The notes below the pieces were generated by a model that saw nothing but the letters and a program-made list of their open reading frames with translations, was not told where the DNA came from and made no database searches. A DNA stretch of 64,000 bases from Moringa oleifera (Eukaryota > Streptophyta > Magnoliopsida > Brassicales > Moringaceae): positions 13,580,001-13,644,000 of the forward strand of contig JAJFZO010000609.1 in NCBI GenBank assembly GCA_021397835.1, read 5' to 3'. Positions 46,501 to 57,701 of the stretch are shown piece after piece (the first letter of the stretch is position 1; each line of letters starts with the position of its first letter). A program made the position numbers and the translations under genes.

Positions 46501-47429
46501 GTTTCTTGTTTCTAGTCTATTTAGTTTCCTGATTTTGAAATATGGTTATTATTATTATTTTTTTTAATAATCAGTAGTGTGTTCACTATCAACATTGGTA
46601 TTCCTTGGTTGAACCCTTATGAGCCAAGTTCTTGGGATATGTTTATCTTCTTAGCATTAAGAATCGCTCAGTGAGAAATCCAGTGAATCTGATTTCTCTG
46701 CCCCCTTAGCCTTCCCTCTCCCTTCCCTCAAAAACTGAAATTTGGAGTTCTCATGCAAGTGAGTTTATTGCTTGTTTGACTAAAGGATTGTTGTTTTGAT
46801 ATTTTGTTTCAGTTTGGCCATTGACAGCCTTGGGAATTGAACCCAAGTTTACGATTCCTCACTCTGCTAGAGTAGATGAAGTTGTTCTTGCCAATGGCTT
46901 TGTTGGGAGTGTCCTCTCTGATTACTTCTGGTACATGAAAATAACTGTTGTCTTCGTCTCATCATTCCTATTTCACATATTTTTCCATTGTTCTTATTCA
47001 AATTTGCCTCTGATCTTCCCCAGGGCATTGTGTGTTGTATGGACAACACCCCTAGTTGCCACTTTGGGCATGTCACTCACCATTCCTCTTGCTATGTTAG
47101 CTGACATGTTGATTCACGGCCGTCACTACTCAGCAATTTATATTCTCGGTTCAGTTCAGGTAGTGATCCTTAAACCTGACGCATTCACATGGCCATCTTC
47201 CTTCTTCTGGTACTGATATAAATAGGGTGTCTAGATGTTTGACAGATGGAGCATACACTTTATTAGTACACAAGACTTGAAAATCATGGAGATTATTATG
47301 ATGTCTCCATGTTACTCTGATTACAAAATTATGACATCACTGATGCCCTGAGCTGTTTTCTTGCAGGTGTTTGCAGGATTTGTAATAGCTAATCTTTCAG
47401 ATTGGTTCTCGAAAAAGCTAGGATTATAG
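43573..47429 (+). CDS. EamA/SLC35F-type drug-metabolite transporter family protein
   Basis: Eight exons (43573-43656, 44724-45113, 45527-45744, 46103-46173, 46269-46370, 46813-46930, 47024-47159, 47367-47429) give 393 residues. The protein is mostly hydrophobic, with about ten predicted membrane segments. A polar loop of roughly 100 residues (about 60-150, containing a [11 protein letters not shown] segment) lies between the first and second pairs of helices. The nearest family is the SLC35F5/THI74-like group of the DMT superfamily, similar to Arabidopsis At4g32140. The substrate is unknown. The start is the first of two adjacent ATGs. Exon 3 ends at a GT inside an ATG-TAA-looking stretch, so an intron-retaining transcript would stop immediately. 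All introns are GT-AG. Confidence 0.9.
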
Positions 47430-48334
47430 CATTTGCTGAACTCCTGTATCTTTATTTGGCAATCAAAATTCTTTCTTGAACCCGAAGCTCTCCACCATTT
47501 TGAGTTGTTGTTTAATCTTCAAGTATACAGAAGTTTTTCCTTCGCACGGGTGATTGGGAATTGGCAATACCAAAGATGAGAAAAGATGAATCCATTGTTG
47601 TACTGTAATTTTATTGTGTAAATGAAATCTGTTGGTGCTGCAAAGTTTAGTTGTTTGCCCTGCTTGTAATTAAACAATTCCTTTGGTCCGAAATTCTTCT
47701 TTTACACGTTTCTTCAAGCAATGTTTTCGTCTTTTCATTGTGAGAGTTTCCCTCTGCAACTTCTTTGTCTTGCAGCTCAGAGTTCCATGGAAAAAACAAA
47801 TATGCTGTGAACACACAGAACATGTGTCTTTTGCAGGATGCCATTTACCAGTACAGCTGAGCATTTCAATTGCCATAGAGAAAGAAATCTGGTTTTTTTT
47901 TTTTTTGCACCTGAAGCAGGGGTTTGATTTAGATGTGCCGTTTTAGATTTATGCAATCCAACTTCGTGCGGTTTTTTTTTTTATTATTGTAAAATAGAAA
48001 GCTGTTTTCTGATAAAAGAAAAAGAAAAAAACTTGATTTTTTTGATGCAATCTCGGAAATCCTCAATTGAGGACGTGTCAGTTTCGACGATCCTGATTCT
48101 GAGATCATAGAAGATGCGTTGCCCTTCTTTTATCAGGTATGACGCGCCCCACTTTTTGACGTCTGACCCATCAGAAACATAAAGGGTCTGCGACCTATCC
48201 TGCCATATCGGACGGTTTAGATTTAGGGATCATAGTGACTATCGCCATTGAGCAAGTTGGAGTATCTAATTGCAGAAATTTTGGAACCGAAGAGGCGTTG
48301 CGTCTTGTGTAATCAACTGTCGCAGCTTGTCAGT
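47430..48334. other. Intergenic DNA between the EamA and EMC7 genes
   Basis: No exon seen. The first about 200 bases are likely the transporter 3' UTR. T-runs occur near 47891 and 47970. The last about 150 bases likely hold the EMC7 promoter and leader. Confidence 0.5.
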
Positions 48335-50949
48335 ATGGCGTCGATCGTCAGATCCAAACCTGTTATCGCGCTGCTCTTCGTGCAATTATGCCTCTCTTTT
48401 CTCTCTTCGGCTGTGGCGATTTCAACTGAGTACGGTTCTCTCTGTTTTATGATTTTATTATATTTCAATCCCTAATTCTCTGTTTGTTTGATGAGTAAGC
48501 AGTATTTGTAACTTAAGATTTTCGATAAATATTAAAGTGAGTGTGTACTAGAGCTTGTTCTAGTGAGTTAAGAGTTCTTTGATTTCTTTATATCTGGACC
48601 AAGAACTAATTTTTTTCTTTTTTACCAATTCCGTTTACATGTTTAATTTATTTGTTTGGCTACTTCTTGCAGGTCGGGTAATGGTTATACAATCAGTGGC
48701 CGTGTTAGGATCCCCCAAAGTACGTCGTCTTCTTCGTAAATATAGATTTCAAGTTCCATTTTCTTTTCACTGGGTTTTTCTTTCTGTTAATCCTCTTGGA
48801 TTGTCAGAGCTTGAAATTTTATGTTGTTGTTTTGTTAAATTTGATGGTGTTCTTGTTTGATTTACTTCTCCATGGCAGTTTTTGTTGAGCATGTCTTAGT
48901 TGAGAAAGAGGCTATATATTTGGAAATTATGGGGCTTGAAGTTAACTTGCTTTTCAGATGACTGTTTATCAATCTAGGTCTGTGTATAGGAGACGCAGCT
49001 CTATGGAGCTGTTTTATTTGCAAAGCTCTGTTGGGATCATTGGGTTAAGGATGACATTTGACTTGAGTCAGGTGATTTATCATATATATGAGGTTGGTGT
49101 TGTTTCTTCAGCTTAGTTGATTAAATCGAAGTGTAGGAGTACCTTTTCGAAAGCTTGCAATGGGCCATGGCTTTCTAAGAAGTTGTATGTGTGGGTCTTG
49201 GAAGAAGTACTACTAATTTTCTCTGTTACAATTTGGGTTGTTGACACCTCTTGATGGTGTAAGCTTTTTATCCTAAACTTCAATGAGGCATTTCTATTCA
49301 ATTTAATGGTATCATAGCAAATAATCATGCCCAAGGTGTCACTATGAAGGTAGTTCTGAGCCCAACACAACTCCTATCCCAAACTTGTTGGAGTCAGCTA
49401 TGTTACTGCATCTAACCCGAAATTTATGTTATGAGGTCAGTTCAATGGACAATTAATTCAAACAGCCTTTAGTGGTTTGGGTTTTAGGAGAGTTGGTGTG
49501 ATCTTGTGATGCTTGGATCACATAATTTGAAGCTCTAATGGACTGATATTTGTTGATGATTACTATGCTCCTTAATTTAAGAGTTTTACCCTTGCCCTTA
49601 TTTGTGACCATGTTATGTTTACTGCTATGCATAAAATATTTCATGTGATGCTGTGTTTCATGTGGATGACTGGTGAATTTGTTTGGCAGGTATTGGGACA
49701 AAAGGGTTTGGGCAATCTGGAAAATTGCCGAATGCCAAAGTTATACTCAATGGTGGACAGAACATTACTTTTCTGAAGCCTGATGGATATTTTTCTTTGT
49801 ATCCTACTATATTTTTTTCTTTCCTTTCCTTGCCTCGTTTTCTTTTAATGTGATGTATCCTTTGTCTGATTCGCTCCTTTCTTGAGATTCAATTATACTC
49901 TCCTCTTTTATTTTCAGAAAATTTTCATTTTCATGCTTGTAGTATCTCTTTTTTCTTCTTTTGTTACTTGAGATATTACAAATTTTGGTGGTGATAAACC
50001 CTGAAGTACAAACTTCTATATTATATTGTGAAAACAATGCCAGTGAACCATTCGAGTACATTATAATTCCTTAACATGTATGTTTATAGCCATAATGTAC
50101 CAGCTGGTACTCATTTAATTGAAGTAGATGCAATGGGCTACTTCTTTTCTCCGGTGAGATCTTCTTATTGCCTAGTGCTATCTGATTTTGATAATACAAA
50201 TTAATACAAACCTGATTTCTCATGATCACATTGTTGTATTTTCTTAGGTCCGAGTTGATGTTAGTGCTAGACATGCAGGTAAGGTTCAGGCTGCTCTGAC
50301 CGAGACCAGGAGGGGTCTTACTGAGTTGGTTCTAGAGCCATTGAGAGAAGAGCAGTATTATGAGGTTACTTTGTCTACCTTGTAAATGTATTAAGTTAAC
50401 TTTTAATCATTATTTATTTTTGCTTCTTTTTGTCTGGTTTTCTTACAGATTAGGGAGCCTTTCTCCTTATTGTCTATTGTGAAGAGCCCAATGGGTTTGA
50501 TGGTGGGATTTATGCTGATTGTCGTCTTCCTAATGCCCAAATTGATGGAAAACATTGGTAAGCTGTTCTTTTATGGTTCAAACTGCAACCCTGGCCCTAA
50601 AGCTTTGGGTTGCTGTTGCATGGGTTTACTTGGCTGATTGATAGTGTAATCTATCTTTATAGTCTCTTATGCCGCATAGTATATTTGGCAGCCTTACTAA
50701 TACTTTTACCTTTCTATGCGGTTTATAGTAGTGGCAATTATAATAGGGAACTTTATACTAGTTATGACTCCTTAAAAATTTAGCAGATGGATTATTGTGG
50801 AACGTTTCAAGGTTTTCTGTTGAATATGACAACCTTTTCCTCTGTTGATGACAGATCCCGAAGAAATGAGGCGAGCACAAGAGGAAATGAGGAGCCAAGG
50901 AGTTCCAACACTTGCAAGCTTGTTGCCTGGAGCAGGGAGGAGCAATTAG
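48335..50949 (+). CDS. EMC7: ER membrane protein complex subunit 7
   Basis: Seven exons (48335-48429, 48673-48719, 49690-49798, 50090-50153, 50248-50364, 50449-50557, 50855-50949) give 211 residues. The N-terminus up to about residue 28 is a signal peptide (core VIALLFVQLCLSFLSSAVA). The lumenal beta-sandwich domain of the EMC7 family follows (GYTISGRVRI, NAKVILNGGQ, DGYFSFHNVPAGTHLIEVD). A transmembrane segment lies at about 146-164 and a charged cytosolic tail with EEMRRAQEEMRSQG ends the protein. EMC7 is part of the ER membrane insertase for tail-anchored and multi-pass proteins. Its size matches plant homologues (At4g32130, At2g25310). All introns are GT-AG, and the third exon is joined by short phase-shifting ends that only read correctly when spliced. 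Confidence 0.95.
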
Positions 50950-51987
50950 AGATATTCCATTATTGAAGGCTCCACTCTACTTTTCCATTCTGCAGAGCAG
51001 AGACACTGCTGAATTGACTGGAGGACTTTCTTGTCTACATCCAGTTGTCCTGAACAGAGTTCTTTTTGCCCCGCCTTTGAGCAATGACCTTTCCAGGCAC
51101 TAGGCGATTGGAAAATTGGTGTTGCCTTGTTTACTAAGCTCCCAATGAACTTATTTGATATCATTTTCTTGTGACTTGTTATACTGAAAATTGTGTAGTA
51201 ATTTTGTCACTTTCATCATTGTATTTGTTTGCTTAAAGAAGGGGATAGGCAATTTTTTCAAGTTGTTGAGCTGTGTATTTGTTTCTTTGTCTTTTTTATT
51301 TTTGTGGGGGGGGGGTGGTGAACTTCAATGGCTGCCAAAGGAAAGAGAGGGGGAAATTGTTAGCCTTCAACCGAGTTGGTGTGTAGTTACTTGTCCCTAA
51401 GTTGGTATAACTTGAGTCTCCTGGGAAAAAAAAAAAACAAAAAAGAATTTTGCACGGCACTGTGAGATCACCAAGACAGTAGGATAGTTGGTATAAGTTG
51501 AGCCTCCTCGGGAACGGTATTGTGAGATCACCAAAGCCGGTAGGATTTCTTCTCGTTGGTTTTAAGTAAATTTGTTTTACGGTTGTATCAGTGACTATCA
51601 ATATTTTAATTTTGGTGAAATGTTGCGGCTTCTATTTTTTTTTTAAAAAAAAATCTTTTCTAGTGGACTCTGTTGAAAGGTATATTCACTCGCCGTCAAT
51701 GAATGGATCAGACCCAAATGAAGGATAAAGTTCAATCAAATGGGCCTGATCTGTTGGACGTGGCCGTGAAGTAACTGCTCTGCTCCAAATCTGTCCCAGT
51801 CTCTGTAAAAGAGAAATTTAAGAAAGAAAATCTAAGGTGGTCTGTTACCATTTCAAGTTCTTCCTTCCTTTACTCGTCACTAGCTTTTGCACTTTCTCTC
51901 TTGGATCATTCTATCGGAAGAATTTTGTTTAGACATTATTGCATTCATAGGCGGAAGCTGCTTATCTCTCTGTCTCTGTAGACTGAG
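50950..51987. other. Intergenic DNA between the EMC7 and HPGT genes
   Basis: No exon. It contains a G-run at 51305-51315, a small tandem repeat at 51400-51546, and homopolymer runs. The last about 150 bases contain pyrimidine-rich leader-like sequence before the HPGT start at 51988. Confidence 0.5.
51400..51546 (+). repeat. Small tandem repeat downstream of EMC7
   Basis: Two units, 51400-51485 and 51486-51546, both run from agttggtataa through ctgtgagatcacca-type sequence to taggat. The first unit is about 25 bases longer because of an A-rich insertion (51426-51451). Confidence 0.8.
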
Positions 51988-54900
51988 ATGGAGAGCTTGC
52001 CAACATCGACGAAATCCGATAGACGAGGGAGATCATCGAAGTCTATCCAGACGTCGAAGCCATCTCTGTTGATGGCATTCTTCTCTTGCCTAGCGTGGCT
52101 CTACGTTGCCGGCCGGTTGGTTCCTCGTGTTCCCCTTTTGCCTTCTATTTTTCCCTCGCCTGTTGGTGCCAATTGGATTATTGAGTTGATACTCTTACTT
52201 CTAAATCTCGTGGAGCCAGAACTTTTTTGTCTTTTGGTTTGTCGATATTCATTCTCAATTATGAATAATGAGGGTGTCATTAACTAACAATTGTGGATTG
52301 GGACATGGATTGCTTCAATTCATCTTTACGGACCTAATTTGGTGGAATCAAATTGGGATAAATTCAAGATTGCAGTTTCCTATGTTCTGGTACATATCTT
52401 CAACTAACAAATAAATTCTTGTTATTGCCCTATTTTTGGGGATATTAGGTTGTGGCAAGATGCAGAGAACAGGACATTACTCACTAATCTACTTAAGACG
52501 AACTATGATCAGGTTTGTTTTTGAGCTCATTGGGCTTATTTTGAATTTTCTTTTTCATGTTTGAACTCTGATTGGTTGCAGAGGAAATAATGAAAAATGA
52601 GAAGAATTGTTTTCAGATTAATGACTCTGTTTCCTTGTTTGATGTTGTTGTTCCTGTTGGTAGAGACCTAAGGTTCTGACAGTCGAAGATAAGCTGATGG
52701 TCCTAGGATGCAAGTATGTTTCTTGGGTTCTATTTTTTAAAATATATTTTTGAAGCTTGAGATGATTTTATGTTTTCTAAATTCTCTCTGTATGGATGAT
52801 GTTGATATTGGTTATTAGAGATCTAGAGAGGAGGATTGTAGAAGCTGAAATGGAGTTGACTCTGGCAAAGAGTCACGGTTACCTCAAAAACCAGTTGCAA
52901 AAAAGGGGGTCATCTCCAGGACAGAAGTTCCTTGCTGTTATTGGAGTTTATACTGGATTTGGTAGTCGTTTGAAACGCAATGTGTTTAGAGGGTCTTGGA
53001 TGCCCAGAGGTTAGCCAAAATTATTACTGCAGACTGCTCTATCTTCTTTCCTAGCTTTTCCTTTATTTTTCTTTTTTTTTTTCCCTAATAAATACTAAGA
53101 TGTCAAGTTGGCATGCTTGAATTTAAATTTTGCAATCATTTTTTCAGAATCATTTGCTGCACTTAGTAGTTAAAAGTTCCAATGTTCTCTGACTACCATG
53201 CCTTTGCTACCATATGGAACGTCAATGGTTTCACATAGCAATTGGTGGTTTTTGAGAATTTTGTGTGTTGCCTTGCAAGGATAACAGAAGAAGTTTTCTG
53301 CTGCAGGTGATGCCTTAAAAAAACTTGAGGAAAGGGGAGTGATTATACGTTTCGTGATTGGTCGGAGGTTTCCCTGCAAACTTTAATTCTTTTTGCAATA
53401 TCATAGACAAATATATGTCGTGTTTCTCTTATTTATTTGTTTGGCTTCATTGTCATTTCCCTTCCATCTTATAACCTTTTTTTGTCTGAAACTGGCAGTC
53501 CTAATCGAGGTGATAGCTTAGATCGCAATATTGATGAGGAAAATCGTGTCACAAAGGACTTCTTGATTCTCGTAAGTAATAGAATTTAGATCCTACTACA
53601 ATTTATTTAGTCCAGTTTTTCACTTTGCGCCGTGGATCATATGAGACATATAGCGGAGTATCCTATTGAGTATATATCTCATCGTAACACTTTGAATCTA
53701 TCATTGCTTTTGATAGCTAGATATTTGCATTTGATGATTGATTTTTGTCTGAATATTTTGGCAGTGCATGTCTCAATATTTGATGCGTACAATACTTGAG
53801 TTGAGAAATTTGCAATTTCCTTTTTCTATTTCTTAAGTCAGATGTATTTAAGTTTTACACAGACTTAAGTAGGATATAAGCATAGTGTGACCTGTTCATT
53901 GTTAACTTGTCAGGATGGTCATGAGGAGGCTCAAGAAGAGTTGCCGAAGAAAGCAAAGGTTTTCTTCAGCACTGCAGTTCAGAACTGGGATGCATACTTT
54001 TATGTGAAAGTTGATGATAATATTGACATTGATCTTGGTAGGACTTCTCTTCTTGTTTGTCCTGCATATTCTTAGTTTGGTATAATTTCCTGTTGATATT
54101 CTTGTTGTTGGACTGACAGAGGGGTTGATTGGACTCCTTGAACGTCGTCGTGGTCAAGATGGTGCTTATATTGGATGTATGAAGTCAGGAGAAGTGATTT
54201 CTGAACCGTACGTATCTTATCAGATCTTACTTCAACTTTATTTCTGCTGCTTCGTTGTTTATCTACTAGATTTTAATACCTCTGCTAACCTTTTTGAATT
54301 TTTATTGATTCTTTTGAAATTCTAGGGGGCTTATGCCAAGAGAAAATTTTCTTTGCAAAAGTTCTGTGTCCTGAATATGGAAAGCATTTATGATGTTAAG
54401 CTAAAGCTTTGTTTGAAATAATTTTATCAATTCAAATTTATATAGATTGGTACAGAATAACATGTTTGACGTCTGTGCTTGTTTGTAATTTTACATTCTT
54501 GTGTTGCATCTATAAGTGCGTATGATTTTTTAGTGCCGGGCTTTGAATTCTTGAGATATTGTCGGAGTTTTTCATTGCTATTTCTTGCATGTCTTGAGAA
54601 TTTTCTTTGGCTACTTTTCTGGTTTTGTTTGCATTGTCTGATTTTTGTGAACCGGTTGAGGGTTCATCATTGTGTCCTCTTATCTGAAGCTTTTTAATTC
54701 CAGCATTGCTGGAGTTCAGCATTTTTGACCAACCAGTTTTGTTGATTTTCAGGGGAAGGCCATGGTATGAACCTGATTGGTGGAAGTTTGGGGATGAGAA
54801 AGCGTAAGTGATCTTGATTGGAACAGCTTGGATATATACTGTTTATGGTCTTACTTTCCATGTGTTCTCTAGATGTTGTTGATATTCAATTATTTGTGCT

Positions 54901-56455
54901 TTTAACCTAATTGTCTCATTAATTATGTGACTACATCAGGTTCATTATGCTTTGTCTCATTTCTGGGACAATGAAGTAACATGTAAGGATATCTGATATC
55001 TTATCTTACTACATCGTTTCCAGCCTTTTCAATGGCTGGATAGTATAAAAAAAAAATTTTGCTGTAATTTTCTCTGGTAACTTAATAAATTGCTTGTAGC
55101 ATTGCATGGGGATACTCCTTGAATATAACTGTTTGATCGTCTCAAGCAAGATAGTCTTCTTGTCTGAACAGTCCAGCTTCACTTTTGACCTGTGCAGTCT
55201 TACTTCAAGTTTAATAACAGTCATCTAAGTTGAGCATCATATGCTGATTTTCACATGATGATTAATTTTATTTACTCAACATTTTTCTAATTCAGCTATG
55301 TCACTAGTAATATTACTCCCAGAGAATGGATTGTTTTTAAAGGTGGTCATGATCTCTCTTTATATGATGGTTCTAATAACTGTGTGAACTTTGTTATTTT
55401 CCTCTTCATTCAGGTACTTCCGGCATGCATCTGGTTCACTTTTCATACTCACCAAAAATTTGGCTCAGTATATCAATGTAAACAGGTTCGTTGTCAATGC
55501 TATAGCTCAGACAGTCTGTTTGGACTTGGAATTGTGCTGCACAGTAGAGTTTTATTTTGATCTTAAGGGTTAATAGCAAAATGAGAACCTCACAATTCTA
55601 GATCTCTTGTATTTATGCAACTGAAGAATGAGTAGCCTATAACCATTCTCATAAAACCAAGCAATATCCTATGACTTCGGATGGGATGGTGATTGAAGCT
55701 ATTTTGTTTGCGTTGAGAGTTGGCCGACAAAAATGACTTGACACTAGTTGTGTTTCAAAAGATTCGGTTGAAGTCATGGGCGGAAAAAACTATACTTAAG
55801 CTTCAGCTAAGCTTTATAAGCCATTGAATTTGAAGAGTGTTTCACCTGTTGCATTATTTCTTTTTTTCATTTTAGTGGAACTAGAGATTATCGTACATAA
55901 CATTCTTATCCCAGTGTATGAATGAATTTGTTTCTCTACAACATGCAGTGCATCTTTAAAGATTTATGCTCATGATGATGTATCAGTCGGGTCTTGGATG
56001 ATGGGCATTCAAGCAACCTACATAGATGACAATCGTCTTTGCTGCAGTAGCATTAGACAAGGTAAACTATGCTCCTCCATATCAATTTTAAAAATTGGTC
56101 GTTTCCCTTAACTTTTCATCTATTTGATCCTGTCTTCAAATTCTGATTGATGGCAAAAAGAAATTTATGGCAAGAACTAAATAAAAAAGTAGGGAAGTTT
56201 GATTATTTCAAAACCGGGCTATATTAGAATAACCTTTTCGGGTTTTAGCTTAGGATCATAGCTCTCTTCTTTTCCAGTCTTTTGGGTCAATTTATAAGTA
56301 TTTGTTTGACTGTTTTTTAAAATGATGGTTTCCAGTGTGGAATTGACAATTTGAGGTGCATAGTACCTGCTAAGCTATCTGTGTAGTTTCTGGTAACAAC
56401 TGGTGCCTAACTTGGTGATTCTTAATTTCCAGACAAGGTGTGTTCAATTGCTTGA
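51988..56455 (+). CDS. HPGT2: Hydroxyproline O-galactosyltransferase (GT31 family), HPGT2/3-like
   Basis: Twelve exons (51988-52115, 52449-52512, 52664-52713, 52819-53009, 53307-53367, 53499-53571, 53914-54037, 54120-54207, 54753-54803, 55414-55485, 55949-56061, 56433-56455) give 345 residues. A short basic N-terminus and one hydrophobic segment (about 26-42) indicate a Golgi type II protein. The GT31 galactosyltransferase domain follows: [29 protein letters not shown] with the metal-binding Asp pair at about 223-224, and a [12 protein letters not shown] motif near the C-terminus. HPGTs add the first galactose to hydroxyproline of arabinogalactan proteins. The last exon is only 23 coding bases, ending DKVCSIA. 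Size and neighbour (EMC7) match Arabidopsis At4g32120 and At2g25300. Confidence 0.93.
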
Positions 56456-57701
56456 TCAAAGGATGGCTTCTTTCATCAATACACAATCTTCAGGGAGACA
56501 TCTATACATTAATGTTGCTTTAGCAACATCTTTTACTAACTCATTTCCAGCATCCAGTCTCTGTAGAGAATTTGTGAAGCTATAGCTGAAGTATTCTTTT
56601 AGATGTGGAACCGGTGGTAATTCTTTTTTAGGATATCTTCAGGATAACTAAACTTGTGAACCAGCATTATTCTTTTAGATATTGCTGATTGTTAAATGCG
56701 AAAGTTTGTCGAAACAGTACTCCTAACTCCTCAGAAGCTAATCTATGCAGTAACCTTACTTTGCTGTATTCTGCATTTAGATTGCTATTAACAACTCAAG
56801 CTGGTGAAGTGGATCTGCTCATCACAAGAGCAGTGATGGACTAAACAAATATTCTTTATGCTTAGTGCCTACGGTTTTGTTAATCTTAATCCGTAATTAT
56901 TGGCAGTAACTTTTGATAAATGCACTTAAACTTTTGCAAAATATTATTACTGCTTCCTAATAAATTCATTTGTATCCTCTGTAGTAAAAATTAAAAAAAA
57001 AATTAGTATTTATTATTAAACAAATTTGGATTTATTAATTCGAAATACTTCAAATTTTAATATTCTCCAATGGCAATATTGGTAGAGGTTTTTTTTTTTT
57101 TTCAAAACAAGGTAGAATTAAAATAATCTTCTCATAATAATTTTTAAATTTTATCTTGATAGATAAATTTTTTAATTATCAAATGTTTTATGTTTTGTTT
57201 AATTTTTATATTTTATAGAAATTTTATCCGTGAAAGGAGACATGTGAAAAAGAAGATTTATTATCATAAACAATTTGGAAACCTTATTTTACTATGTTTA
57301 TTCTCAGTTTTCTGTGTTTAACATTCCTTTACCAAGGAATTGTTTCATGAATTTTGAATATTGAGTTTTGTTGGGTAATATATCGGCTTCAACTTTTATC
57401 CTAATTTTTTTATGCCATGAAATTATATACACTCTTAATTTAATATAAAATAGGCATATGATATAATAAGATATAATTTTTAAATTCCAAAAATTTATTA
57501 AACAATTATGAAGATTTTAATCAATAATTTCCAAAGCCATTTCAAAGTGGCTTGATGCATTCGCGGGCTCGAGTGGCTCATGACGGGCTTCATTCTGGAT
57601 TGTGAGCTCTAAAAGAAACAGCCAGGTTCTGCTTTTGAAGTTGGAAGTTGCAAGCCAATCCGTAGGACAAGAACAGAGCACCCGATTTGCCTAAGCTGCA
57701 A
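56456..57701. other. Intergenic DNA between the HPGT and cysteinyl-tRNA synthetase genes
   Basis: No exon found. The first 400 bases are probably the HPGT 3' UTR. 56980-57520 is AT-rich with a T-run at about 57090. The last about 100 bases lead into the synthetase start at 57702. Confidence 0.5.

Noticed and set aside
57687..57701. Upstream in-frame extension of the cysteinyl-tRNA synthetase
   Set aside because: The extension begins at a TTG, not an ATG; the ATG at 57702 gives a normal transit peptide.
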